This document shows, one piece after another, positions 7,627 to 17,198 of a stretch of DNA of 64,000 nucleotides. The stretch covers positions 21,187,188 through 21,251,187 of the forward strand of contig NC_081198.1 in assembly GCF_902713425.1 (NCBI RefSeq), in the 5' to 3' direction. The stretch is from Acipenser ruthenus (Eukaryota; Chordata; Actinopteri; Acipenseriformes; Acipenseridae). Numbering within the stretch: the first letter of the stretch is position 1; every line of letters starts with the position of its first letter. A program made the translations under genes and the position numbers. A model generated the notes under the pieces. The model did no database searches. It had not been told where the DNA came from and saw only the letters and a program-made list of their open reading frames with translations.

Positions 7627-10600
7627 TTATACATTCATTCCATCCACATAGTTCCAAAACATTTTGTACAGGCAAGTGTGTGTCCTCAAAGAACATCCTT
7701 CACCCTGTCCCCGTGAAACCAGACCCAGACCCATCAACCAGCCCGGTGACCCATTCCATCCCATCTCCCATTGTTCCAGATGCCATTCCATCTTCACCTT
7801 CTCCAGGTCTCCAGCAGCCACATCTCGCAACACATAATCTTTCACAATAGACAGCGCAAGTTGTTTTGTTTCAATTACAGTCAAAAGTTTATTTTGCAGC
7901 ACCAACAAGTTCCTTACTTTCCAGATTGCATCCTTTACACAGGTAATCACAACCCATATTTTGAACCAAAGTCCTTTGGGAAAAACTTTTTTACTGATCC
8001 CGTAGAGCACCATCATATCATCCAAGATATTACTATCCAGAAACAGGTCAGTGAAACCTACTACTTCTCTCCATAGGTTTATTGCAAAATGGCATTCTCG
8101 AAACAAATGCAGGCATGTCTCCTCCGCCCCACAGCCCTCTCTGGGACATCTAGAGGTTCTCGAGAGATTCCTTGCATTCAACATTGCTCTCACAGGCAAG
8201 ATGTCATGGGCCACCAGCCAGGACAGGTCACGATGCCGATTCACTAGGCCAGGATGGGCCACATTCCTCCACACCCTCTTTGGGTCGGCAAGCATAGCAC
8301 CCTTGACTGAACACATTTGTTCCCTTTCCTGTACAAAAACAGATAGTTTTTTTTTATTGAAAAACACATCCTTTCCACACTTCTCCATATCTCGGTCTTT
8401 TAAAAACCTTTTAATAATTGCATAGTGATACGGTATCTCAAACGCAGTGGGAACAGTCAATGAGATATTCATTATTTTCAGACTCCTGAGATACGATCCC
8501 AAAAAAAACCTAACAAAAAACGCCCCTTTACAGACTTCATTTACGCACATATCAAAATGAAAACATACATACTTTATCATTAAAAACATGAATATATCTG
8601 GCAACCCTTTACCGCCCTTTAGCTTCCCTTTACCCACAATCTCCCTTCTCAATCTCTCCCATTTTGATCCCCAGAAGAAGTGGAACAGCTCTCTCCTGAG
8701 AACACAAACCGTCTGCTTGGCTGGAGGAAAAATCATAGAGGTATACAACAAAATAGGCAAAATGACAGCTTTAACAATCAGAACCTTCCCTTCCAGTGTG
8801 AGGTTCCGCAACTTCCAGTATCCCAACTTCTTCTTGACTTTTACACCCACCTCCTCCCAATTCTTAGTTCCATCACCTACAGCCCCAAAATTGACCCCCA
8901 ATATTTTAATACAGTCCCTCTTTACATTTAAGTCCTTCCCGACCGCCGTATCCCACTTCCCATAAAACATAATTTCACTCTTCTCTTTGTTTAGCTTGGA
9001 CCCAGATGCCTTACAAAATTGTTCTGTTATAGCTAAAACTTTACTCACAGATGGTTCGTCAACACAAACAACATTCACATCGTCCATGTAAAGGGCACAC
9101 TTGACTTCCATCCCCCCACTCCCAGGGATTCTAAAACCAGTGATATTTTTCTCCTTTCTCAGAAGCTGCGCTAGAGGTTCCATACAGCATATAAACAGTA
9201 AGGGGGATAACGGACACCCTTGCCTAACACCACAGTTTATTCCAACTGTTTTAGACAAAACCCCATTTATCAATATCCTGCTCTCAATCCCTTTGTACAG
9301 CAGACCCACCCAGGCTAGAAACCTCTCCGGAAACCCCATCTTTAGCAGAATATGAAACATAAACTGGTGCGAGATCCGATCGTAAGCCTTCTCCAAATCT
9401 AAATTTAATAAACAGATCCTCATATTTCTGTCTCTCGCGTAACAGATGGTGTCACGAATCATTACCAGACTGTCCGTGATCCTCCTTCCAGGCACAGCAC
9501 AGGTCTGATCCGGGTCTATCACTTCCTCCAATACATTTTTCATCCTAAGAGTTAAAATCTTACTAAAAATTTTAAAATCCACATTCAATAGACTAATAGG
9601 CCTCCAATTCTTCAAATCTTGTTTATCGTTTTTTTTAAAAATCAGAGTAATTATCCCTTGTCTGAAACTTTCAGGCAAGATCTCTTGTTTCCCAAACTCT
9701 TTAAAAACCAAAAGAATATCCCTTGCTATAATATCCCAGAATTTCAAATAAAACTCCAAAGGAAGTCCATCACTTCCTGGGACCTTCCCTCTTTTAAAAC
9801 TTTTCATTGCCTTCCCCACCTCCTCTAGAGTTAAATCTTCTTCCAGGTGTTTCCCATTAACCACTTTCCCCTCCAAGGCCCTCTCCAGCTCCTCCATTTT
9901 ATCTTTCTCCCCCTCCCTCTCTCCATATAGTTCTTTATAAAACCCCTCAGCCACACCCAACATCTCCTCAGTAGTTGAGACCACAACACCATCCTTCTTC
10001 AACCCTCCCATTGTTTTGCTCCCCTCAACAACCTTTTTGAAAAAGAAACGAGAACATGTTTCATTTTCTTCCAACACCTTAACCCGACTCTGGAAAATGA
10101 CTTTTTTACATCCTCTCTCAAAAATGTCTTTTAATTCTTTTTTTACCTGATTTATTTCTTCATTAAAGTCAAAACCCCTCTCCCTCAATCTATAATATCG
10201 GTTTAATCTTTTACTTAACCCTCCAATTTTCCTCTTTTCTTTTCCAGCCTTCCTCTTGCCCACCATAATAAAGAATTCTTTAATCCTTTTTTTAACTTCT
10301 TCCCACCACTGCCCTCCTGTTTCAAAACACCCCTTCAGAGATCTCCATTCCTCATACCTCACCTGGAATAAGGCTTCTATAGCCTTATCCTCTAACAGTG
10401 AAATATTTAGCTTCCACACACCCTTCCCCAAAGTGACACATGCAACCAAATCAATTTTTACATTTAAAACCAAGTGATCCGAAAAGAAAACTGGGCTCAC
10501 TGTACAGTCTATACATTTAACCCCCTTGCTCACAAAAACAAAGTCAATTCTCGAGCTTTGTGTTCCATTATCCCTCACCCATGTGAACCCCTTCTCATCA

Positions 10601-11187
10601 GGCTTGTGCTTACGAAATAAATCAATCAATTTAAAATCTTTAACAATCTCGTTTAGTACCAGCGAGGATTTATCCAATTTGAAGCCATCCTTTATAGGTG
10701 CTTTCTCCTCCTTCCTAAGAACACAATTAAAATCACCTGCTAATACCACTGTTTTATTCCTCACTAAAACACCTCTTAAATCATTGAATAACTCAGTTCG
10801 CTCATGTACATTTGGTGATGCATATACATTAACAAAAACACAATCTTTCCCCATATAACAAATGTCTACTCTCAAAAGTCTCCCAGACTTCACCACAGTA
10901 CTCCCTTTCACCACCAAATTCCTATTTTTAATTAAAATGGCTACCCCATCAGATTTATTTTCATCAGACCCACTCCAAAAGGATGGCCCATATTTCCATT
11001 TCTTCCCCATGTCCAAATAATTCTCCTTAAAAGGAAGACCACACTCCTGTAACATAATCACATCAAAATTCTGACTGCCTAAAAAGGACAAAACAGCCTC
11101 ACCCCTCAGGCTGCTCTTCATACTCCTTACATTTATAGTAGCCACTGAAAGCGCCATAATAATAATAATAATAATAAAAAAAAACAT
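7627..11187 (-). CDS. B1 ORF2: endonuclease / reverse transcriptase
   Basis: The frame codes for 1186 aa. The endonuclease shows TINVRSM near residue 17, LQECG, AGDFNC near 150-155, SSRIDFVF and FFSDH. The reverse transcriptase shows NWRPISLL, NLDLEKAYDR, GVRQGCPLSPLL and YMDD at 700-703. A CX4CX7HX4C knuckle lies near 1015, with the same spacing as family A. The likely start is Met11 at 11157, since the first ten residues are encoded by an (ATT)n run. The last 50 or so residues differ from B2 and B3 because one T is missing near 7770, so this copy has an altered C-terminus beyond the known domains. Confidence 0.93.
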   Translation of the reverse strand: MFFFIIIIIIMALSVATINVRSMKSSLRGEAVLSFLGSQNFDVIMLQECGLPFKENYLDMGKKWKYGPSFWSGSDENKSDGVAILIKNRNLVVKGSTVVKSGRLLRVDICYMGKDCVFVNVYASPNVHERTELFNDLRGVLVRNKTVVLAGDFNCVLRKEEKAPIKDGFKLDKSSLVLNEIVKDFKLIDLFRKHKPDEKGFTWVRDNGTQSSRIDFVFVSKGVKCIDCTVSPVFFSDHLVLNVKIDLVACVTLGKGVWKLNISLLEDKAIEALFQVRYEEWRSLKGCFETGGQWWEEVKKRIKEFFIMVGKRKAGKEKRKIGGLSKRLNRYYRLRERGFDFNEEINQVKKELKDIFERGCKKVIFQSRVKVLEENETCSRFFFKKVVEGSKTMGGLKKDGVVVSTTEEMLGVAEGFYKELYGEREGEKDKMEELERALEGKVVNGKHLEEDLTLEEVGKAMKSFKRGKVPGSDGLPLEFYLKFWDIIARDILLVFKEFGKQEILPESFRQGIITLIFKKNDKQDLKNWRPISLLNVDFKIFSKILTLRMKNVLEEVIDPDQTCAVPGRRITDSLVMIRDTICYARDRNMRICLLNLDLEKAYDRISHQFMFHILLKMGFPERFLAWVGLLYKGIESRILINGVLSKTVGINCGVRQGCPLSPLLFICCMEPLAQLLRKEKNITGFRIPGSGGMEVKCALYMDDVNVVCVDEPSVSKVLAITEQFCKASGSKLNKEKSEIMFYGKWDTAVGKDLNVKRDCIKILGVNFGAVGDGTKNWEEVGVKVKKKLGYWKLRNLTLEGKVLIVKAVILPILLYTSMIFPPAKQTVCVLRRELFHFFWGSKWERLRREIVGKGKLKGGKGLPDIFMFLMIKYVCFHFDMCVNEVCKGAFFVRFFLGSYLRSLKIMNISLTVPTAFEIPYHYAIIKRFLKDRDMEKCGKDVFFNKKKLSVFVQEREQMCSVKGAMLADPKRVWRNVAHPGLVNRHRDLSWLVAHDILPVRAMLNARNLSRTSRCPREGCGAEETCLHLFRECHFAINLWREVVGFTDLFLDSNILDDMMVLYGISKKVFPKGLWFKIWVVITCVKDAIWKVRNLLVLQNKLLTVIETKQLALSIVKDYVLRDVAAGDLEKVKMEWHLEQWEMGWNGSPGWLMGLGLVSRGQGEGCSLRTHTCLYKMFWNYVDGMNV

Positions 11188-11198
11188 CCATTTTAAAT
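11158..11198 (-). repeat. (ATT)n microsatellite at the ORF1-ORF2 junction of B1
   Basis: Seven or eight ATT triplets and a run of A on the plus strand fill the space between the ORF1 stop and the preferred ORF2 start at 11157. Read in frame they give MFFFIIIIIIM. The tract is the same in B2. Confidence 0.75.
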
Positions 11199-12575
11199 CT
11201 AACTATAGCCACTACCAACATCTTCCAAGCATGGCCCTAGAAAAGGTGCCTCGTTCTGTTCTTTCACAGGATAATCTTCTCTTTCTGACCCTGAGGGGGA
11301 AGACACACCCTCAACCCCAAACTCACAACACACCACCCCATCATCCTGAGTCACAATATTTTTTTCCTGATCAGTTTCCTCAAAATAATCAAATTTCCTT
11401 TTTTTTGAATTTTCCAGTTCCTTCATTTCAAAGTCCCTGCTTTCATCCTCGCTCCCCAATGAGGACTCCAAACATATTAATAAATCACTTGCAGTACTAC
11501 AAGGACTGCTGGGAATTTTGCACACCTCCTGCTGCAACTCTCCACCAGCCACCGCCCTACCAGGCCCCGCCTCCGGCTTCTTACTTTCAGCTGCACCTGT
11601 TTCACCCTCAATTACCTTCTGCCCCTCAGGACCAATCACCTTAGCATTCCCCACATTTGGATCTGACTCCACCCTATCCTCTTCCACCTCCTCACCTGAT
11701 GAAGACACAACCAAATCCTCAACCAAACACCCTTTCAAAACGACTTTGTCCTTGTCCTGAACCTCTTTCCCTACATCCTCAGTAGTGCTTTTTTCCCCAA
11801 CCTCACCATCTTTAACCACCGCCACACCTGCATTGTTGTAATCCTCTTTCAACATGTTAGCATATGATTTGGGGCAGTTCCTAAACAAATGAGATGTTTC
11901 ACCGCACAAATTGCACTTCCTTTCATTCGTACATTCAGCATAGACATGGCCAACACCCCTACACTTTTTGCATATTATCTGTTTACAAGCCTCACGAAGG
12001 TGCCCCATTTCTCCACAGTTTCTACACAACTTTGGCTGACCCTGATAGTATACCAGCCCTCTATTTTCACCAAGCACAATAGTCTGAGGAATATGCTCCA
12101 AACCACCATACCCCCCATAGTCTGGTCTCTGTACTACTGGAATCTTCCAGGAACAAGTCCAAATCCCCTCTGCATCCATCACTTTCACAGGTGACCCTTT
12201 AACTGTACAAAAACGTGCTAACCAAGTAGCCACATCCTCTGCTTCCACTAGCTCATTAAACATCTTTACAAACACAGTTTTCACTCCAGTGTAACTTAAC
12301 CTCTCTACATTAAACTCACTCAACAAACCCTCATATCTCTTTTCCTCATACCTTCTCCAAAAATATTCCATGACAGAAGAACTCATCAAGCTCACATCCC
12401 ACCCCCTCCCTCCTGGAAGATTAATAAGACAAAAGATATCACCAGGCTTAAGGCCCAGCTCTTTCTGTAAAACTCGCTTGGAAAAATCAGTTCTAGTGAC
12501 CAATAAACCCTCACTTTCTTTCAAACAAAACCTAGCACAATGGTGCCTCCGCACTCCTACCCTAGTAGCGGCCAT
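11199..12575 (-). CDS. B1 ORF1: CCHC-knuckle nucleic-acid-binding protein
   Basis: This intact frame of 458 aa starts at the ATG of MAATRVGVRRHH; the two codons before it begin with GTG, not ATG. The first 170 residues match the layout of family A ORF1 (basic start, then a block ending in LINLPGG). Three CX2CX4HX4C knuckles lie between about 180 and 240, followed by KSYANM. The rest is acidic and low in complexity. It probably coats element RNA. The stop lies 11 bp before the first ATG of the ORF2 frame. Unlike family A, the frame is unbroken. Confidence 0.9.
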   Translation of the reverse strand: MAATRVGVRRHHCARFCLKESEGLLVTRTDFSKRVLQKELGLKPGDIFCLINLPGGRGWDVSLMSSSVMEYFWRRYEEKRYEGLLSEFNVERLSYTGVKTVFVKMFNELVEAEDVATWLARFCTVKGSPVKVMDAEGIWTCSWKIPVVQRPDYGGYGGLEHIPQTIVLGENRGLVYYQGQPKLCRNCGEMGHLREACKQIICKKCRGVGHVYAECTNERKCNLCGETSHLFRNCPKSYANMLKEDYNNAGVAVVKDGEVGEKSTTEDVGKEVQDKDKVVLKGCLVEDLVVSSSGEEVEEDRVESDPNVGNAKVIGPEGQKVIEGETGAAESKKPEAGPGRAVAGGELQQEVCKIPSSPCSTASDLLICLESSLGSEDESRDFEMKELENSKKRKFDYFEETDQEKNIVTQDDGVVCCEFGVEGVSSPSGSEREDYPVKEQNEAPFLGPCLEDVGSGYS

Positions 12576-12822
12576 CACCACAAAATTAGAAAAGAGAAAA
12601 AAACGCCACCAAAAAAAAAGATAAGCCCCCGAAGGGACTTACCCCCCAGCTTCCTTCCTCTGTCCTGTCCTACTCTCTCCTCACAGCAACCGCAAAGAAC
12701 CAAACCAGAACCTGGGGGAACAAAACAAAAACAAATTATATAACACAAAAATATACAATTCTCAAATAAGTTTCCGCAACCAAATGCTATCGCTTCCAAC
12801 CAAGAGATTCCCCGCACGCAGG
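12576..12822 (-). other. B1 5' UTR
   Basis: This leader of about 245 bp has no ORF of note. On the minus strand it contains a pyrimidine tract ending CCCCCAG near 12713 and a GTAAGT at 12637-12642, which resemble 3' and 5' splice sites. Its first bases contain GAAGCGAT (complement at 12789-12796), complementary to the first eight bases of U2 next door. Both signals are unproven. Confidence 0.55.
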
Positions 12823-12860
12823 TACTACACTTGATCTGAGCCAAGAGGCCGAGAAGCGAT
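12823..12860 (-). pseudogene. U2 snRNA 5' fragment (nt 1-38), upstream of LINE B1
   Basis: This is the 5' end of the U2 gene that B1 entered, from ATCGCTTCTC to GTAGTA. It differs from the other copies at nt 16 (T to C) and nt 23 (A to C). The promoter to its right (12861 on) is of normal form, so transcription could run from here into B1. Confidence 0.9.
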
Positions 12861-13257
12861 GGCGACTTGGCCCTTGCCCGGGGCCCCCCAGCCCGGACGG
12901 CACAGGGGGATTCAAAGGTGGGTGCAAAATTTCAAGCACAAGCAGACCCCAAAAAAACGGGCTGCTGCTTCCAGAGGGGAAATGTGCAATTTAAGCAGGA
13001 GAAAACAAAACAAAGCAAAAACACACACATAACACCAAAAACAAAACATAAACTGGCGGAGTGCGTCTTACAAATAGTCATGCCAAGCTGCTATGCTGTG
13101 CAAGGTGCCTTGGGTAACTACAACTGTGCCTCGCTGGCTGGCTGGCTTGCTAAGAAGGTCCTGGCATAGGGACATGTTCCACCACACTTGTCTGGTTAGC
13201 TGCATGCTCCCAGGAAACAAACTGCTGCTGTCTACATCATCACCACATGTGAATAAA

Positions 13258-13358
13258 AGAAAGAAAGACAGCAAGAAAGAAAGAGAGAAAGAAAGAGAGA
13301 AAGAGAGAAAGAAAGAGAGAAAGAAAGAAAGAGAGAGAGAATGAAAAAAAAAGAAGTA
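13258..13358. repeat. GAAA/GAGA microsatellite of the U2 spacer (representative)
   Basis: The purine tract AAAGAAAGAAAGACAGCAAG and about 80 further bp reads as CTTT/CTCT on the U2 strand, downstream of the gene. Equivalent tracts lie near 14048-14148, 14838-14932, 15624-15720, 16412-16503, 24138-24217, 24911-25010 and in every later monomer, with varying length. A CT microsatellite beside U2 is also known from the human RNU2 array. Confidence 0.85.
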
Positions 13359-13438
13359 AAACGGCGGGAAAACTTGCATCAACACTGGCACTCTCCCTCC
13401 AGCAGGGGTAGACAAAATGCTCACAGGAGAGATCCAGA

Positions 13439-13454
13439 TCTGACTTTGACCAAC
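13439..13454 (-). terminator. snRNA 3' box (representative, U2 gene at 13466)
   Basis: The minus strand reads GTTGGTCAAAGTCAGA, 11 nt beyond the U2 3' end. It fits the vertebrate snRNA 3'-end signal GTTTN0-3AAARNNAGA apart from the third T. I saw the same motif beside the full-length U2 copies and the 3' fragments examined. It directs 3' processing of the Pol II transcript by the Integrator complex. Confidence 0.8.
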
Positions 13455-13465
13455 GTTAGAGAAAG

Positions 13466-13653
13466 GTGTGCACCGTTCCCGGAGGTACTGCAATACCGGG
13501 CCGATGCGTGGAGTGGACGGAGCAAGCCCCTGTTCCATCTCCCGATCCCAAAAATCAATTTAATATATGGTCCCCTGATAGGGGACGTATCAGATATTAA
13601 ACTGATAAGAACAGATACTACACTTGATCTTAGCCAAAAGGCCGAGAAGCGAT
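13466..13653 (-). ncRNA. RNU2: U2 snRNA gene, block I copy 1
   Basis: Full-length 188-nt U2. It starts ATCGCTTCTCGGCC and keeps the branch-site hexamer GTAGTA at nt 33-38, stem IIa, stem IIb, the Sm site ATTTTTGG and stem-loops III-IV. It pairs with the intron branch site in the major spliceosome. This copy has A107 to G just after the Sm site, a change shared with the copy at 38453. Confidence 0.95.
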
Positions 13654-13702
13654 GGCGACTTGGCCCTTGCCCGGGGCCCCCCAGCCCGGACGGCACAGGG
13701 GG

Positions 13703-13717
13703 ATTCAAAGGTGGGTG
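13703..13717 (-). promoter_or_regulatory. PSE-like promoter element (representative, U2 gene at 13466)
   Basis: The minus strand reads CACCCACCTTTGAAT at -50 to -64 from the U2 start. Its position and the CACC...TGAA form fit the proximal sequence element bound by SNAPc in vertebrate snRNA genes. A GC-rich stretch lies between it and the start. The same box precedes each full-length U2 copy examined. Confidence 0.7.
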
Positions 13718-14255
13718 CAAAATTTCAAGCACAAGCAGACCCCCAAAAAACGGGCTGCTGCTTCCAGAGGGGAAATGTGCAATTTAAGCAGGAGAAAACA
13801 AAACAAAGCAAAAACACACACATAACACCAAAAACAAAACATAAACTGGCGGAGTGCGTTTTACAAATAGTCATGCCAAGCTGCTATGCTGTGCAAGGTG
13901 CCTTGGGTAACTACAACTGTGCCTCGCTGGCTGGCTGGCTTGCTAAGAAGGTCCTGGCATAGGGACATGTTCCACCACACTTGTCTGGTTAGCTGCATGC
14001 TCCCAGGAAACAACCTGCTGCTGTCTACATCATCACCACATGTGAATAAAAGAAAGAAAGACAGCAAGAAAGAAAGAGAGAAAGAAAGAGAGAAAGAGAG
14101 AAAGAAAGAGAGAAAGAAAGAAAGAGAGAAAGAAAAAAAAAAGAAGTAAAACGGCGGGAAAACTTGCATCAACACTGGCACTCTCCCTCCAGCAGGGGTA
14201 GACAAAATGCTCACAGGAGAGATCCAGATCTGACTTTGACCAACGTTAGAGAAAG

Positions 14256-14443
14256 GTGTGCACCGTTCCCGGAGGTACTGCAATACCGGGCCGATGCGTG
14301 GAGTGGACGGAGCAAGCCCCTGTTCCATCTCCCGATTCCAAAAATCAATTTAATATATGGTCCCCTGATAGGGGACGTATCAGATATTAAACTGATAAGA
14401 ACAGATACTACACTTGATCTTAGCCGAATGGCCGAGAAGCGAT
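14256..14443 (-). ncRNA. RNU2: U2 snRNA gene, block I copy 2 (stem I loop variant)
   Basis: Full-length 188-nt U2 with intact GTAGTA and Sm site. The loop of stem I (nt 15-18) is ATTC instead of TTTT, from changes at nt 15 and 18; the paired GGCC/GGCT arms are kept. The same variant is found at 15831 and 39243. Confidence 0.93.
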
Positions 14444-15040
14444 GGCGACTTGGCCCTTGCCCGGGGCCCCCCAGCCCGGACGGCACAGGGGGATTCAAAG
14501 GTGGGTGCAAAATTCCAAGCACAAGCAGACCCCCAAAAAACGGGCTGCTGCTTCCAGAGGGGAAATGTGCAATTTAAGCAGGAGGAAACAAAACAAAGCA
14601 AAAACACACACATAACACCAAAAACAAAACATAAACTGGCGGAGTGCGTCTTACAAATAGTCATGCCAAGCTGCTATGCTGTGCAAGGTGCCTTGGGTAA
14701 CTACAACTGTGCCTCGCTGGCTGGCTGGCTTGCTAAGAAGGTCCTGGCATAGGGACATGTTCCACCACACTTGTCTGGTTAGCTGCATGCTCCCAGGAAA
14801 CAACCTGCTGCTGTCTACATCATCACCACATGTGAATAAAAGAAAGAAAGACAGCAAGAAAGAAAGAGAGAAAGAAAGAGAGAAAGAGAGAAAGAAAGAG
14901 AGAAAGAAAGAAAGAAAGAAAAAAAAAGAAGTAAAACGGCGGGAAAACTTGCATCAACACTGGCACTCTCCCTCCAGCAGGGGTAGACAAAATGCTCACA
15001 GGAGAGATCCAGATCTGACTTTGACCAACGTTAGAGAAAG

Positions 15041-15228
15041 GTGTGCACCGTTCCCGGAGGTACTGCAATACCGGGCCGATGCGTGGAGTGGACGGAGCAA
15101 GCCCCTGTTCCATCTCCCGATTCCAAAAATCAATTTAATATATGGTCCCCTGATAGGGGACGTATCAGATATTAAACTGATAAGAACAGATACTACACTT
15201 GATCTTAGCCAAAAGGCCGAGAAGCGAT
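15041..15228 (-). ncRNA. RNU2: U2 snRNA gene, block I copy 3
   Basis: Full-length U2 with the normal stem I loop, GTAGTA at nt 33-38 and the Sm site. PSE-like and 3' box elements are in place. No difference from the array consensus was noticed. Confidence 0.95.
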
Positions 15229-15830
15229 GGCGACTTGGCCCTTGCCCGGGGCCCCCCAGCCCGGACGGCACAGGGGGATTCAAAGGTGGGTGCAAAATTT
15301 CAAGCACAAGCAGACCCCCAAAAAACGGGCTGCTGCTTCCAGAGGGGAAATGTGCAATTTAAGCAGGAGAAAACAAAACAAAGCAAAAACACACACATAA
15401 CACCAAAAACAAAACATAAACTGGCGGAGTGCGTTTTACAAATAGTCATGCCAAGCTGCTATGCTGTGCAAGGTGCCTTGGGTAACTACAACTGTGCCTC
15501 GCTGGCTGGCTGGCTTGCTAAGAAGGTCCTGGCATAGGGACATGTTCCACCACACTTGTCTGGTTAGCTGCATGCTCCCAGGAAACAACCTGCTGCTGTC
15601 TACATCATCACCACATGTGAATAAAAGAAAGAAAGACAGCAAGAAAGAAAGAGAGAAAGAAAGAGAGAAAGAGAGAAAGAAAGAGAGAAAGAAAGAAAGA
15701 GAGAAAGAAAAAAAAAAGAAGTAAAACGGCGGGAAAACTTGCATCAACACTGGCACTCTCCCTCCAGCAGGGGTAGACAAAATGCTCACAGGAGAGATCC
15801 AGATCTGACTTTGACCAACGTTAGAGAAAG

Positions 15831-16018
15831 GTGTGCACCGTTCCCGGAGGTACTGCAATACCGGGCCGATGCGTGGAGTGGACGGAGCAAGCCCCTGTTC
15901 CATCTCCCGATTCCAAAAATCAATTTAATATATGGTCCCCTGATAGGGGACGTATCAGATATTAAACTGATAAGAACAGATACTACACTTGATCTTAGCC
16001 GAATGGCCGAGAAGCGAT
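15831..16018 (-). ncRNA. RNU2: U2 snRNA gene, block I copy 4 (stem I loop variant)
   Basis: Full-length U2 carrying the ATTC stem I loop. Gene and spacer match the copy at 14256, in line with duplication of a two-gene unit of 1,575 bp. Confidence 0.93.
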
Positions 16019-16615
16019 GGCGACTTGGCCCTTGCCCGGGGCCCCCCAGCCCGGACGGCACAGGGGGATTCAAAGGTGGGTGCAAAATTCCAAGCACAAG
16101 CAGACCCCCAAAAAACGGGCTGCTGCTTCCAGAGGGGAAATGTGCAATTTAAGCAGGAGGAAACAAAACAAAGCAAAAACACACACATAACACCAAAAAC
16201 AAAACATAAACTGGCGGAGTGCGTCTTACAAATAGTCATGCCAAGCTGCTATGCTGTGCAAGGTGCCTTGGGTAACTACAACTGTGCCTCGCTGGCTGGC
16301 TGGCTTGCTAAGAAGGTCCTGGCATAGGGACATGTTCCACCACACTTGTCTGGTTAGCTGCATGCTCCCAGGAAACAACCTGCTGCTGTCTACATCATCA
16401 CCACATGTGAATAAAAGAAAGAAAGACAGCAAGAAAGAAAGAGAGAAAGAAAGAGAGAAAGAGAGAAAGAAAGAGAGAAAGAAAGAAAGAAAGAAAAAAA
16501 AAGAAGTAAAACGGCGGGAAAACTTGCATCAACACTGGCACTCTCCCTCCAGCAGGGGTAGACAAAATGCTCACAGGAGAGATCCAGATCTGACTTTGAC
16601 CAACGTTAGAGAAAG

Positions 16616-16803
16616 GTGTGCACCGTTCCCGGAGGTACTGCAATACCGGGCCGATGCGTGGAGTGGACGGAGCAAGCCCCTGTTCCATCTCCCGATTCCA
16701 AAAATCAATTTAATATATGGTCCCCTGATAGGGGACGTATCAGATATTAAACTGATAAGAACAGATACTACACTTGATCTTAGCCAAAAGGCCGAGAAGC
16801 GAT
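16616..16803 (-). ncRNA. RNU2: U2 snRNA gene, block I copy 5
   Basis: Full-length U2 with normal loop and intact functional motifs. Its upstream GC stretch has a 1-bp insertion (CCCCCCAAGCCCGG), shared with the copy at 40028, so the two are the same gene in the two superunits. Confidence 0.94.
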
Positions 16804-17198
16804 GGCGACTTGGCCCTTGCCCGGGGCCCCCCAAGCCCGGACGGCACAGGGGGATTCAAAGGTGGGTGCAAAATTCCAAGCACAAGCAGACCCCCAAAAA
16901 ACGGGCTGCTGCTTCCAGAGGGGAAATGTGCAATTTAAGCAGGAGGAAACAAAACAAAGCAAAAACACACACATAACACCAAAAACAAAACATAAACTGG
17001 CGGAGTGCGTCTTACAAATAGTCATGCCAAGCTGCTATGCTGTGCAAGGTGCCTTGGGTAACTACAACTGTGCCTCGCTGGCTGGCTGGCTTGCTAAGAA
17101 GGTCCTGGAATAGGGACATGTTCCACCACACTTGTCTGGTTAGCTGCATGCTCCCAGGAAACAACCTGCTGCTGTCTACATCATCACCACATGTGAAT

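Larger units (their letters stand above)
7477..12822 (-). mobile_element. Family B non-LTR retrotransposon, copy B1 (Tx1-clade, U2-targeted)
   Basis: This AT-rich LINE of about 5.35 kb is in U2 orientation and is flanked on both sides by parts of one U2 gene: nt 1-38 on the 5' side and nt 38/39-188 on the 3' side. It has a 5' UTR of about 245 bp, ORF1, ORF2, a short 3' UTR and a poly(A) tail of about 19 nt. The target duplication is at most 1 bp and cannot be told apart from the tail. The U2 promoter sits intact upstream, so the element could be transcribed from it. Both ORFs are open; only the last residues of ORF2 differ in frame from B2 and B3. Confidence 0.92.

Noticed and set aside
7771-10858. 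Plus-strand frames inside the B elements
   Set aside because: They are the antisense of ORF2 in AT-rich sequence and show no motifs.
12978-13010. Octamer (ATTTGCAT) distal element in the U2 spacer
   Set aside because: Only weak matches such as AATTGCAC were found, at about -120, too close for a distal element and off consensus.
13093-17113. Many repeated open frames over U2 monomers, on both strands, some with Lys/Glu/Arg- or Ser/Phe/Leu-rich tails
   Set aside because: They run across U2, its promoter and the GA microsatellite, change frame with tract length, and have no domain. They are chance frames in a non-coding repeat.
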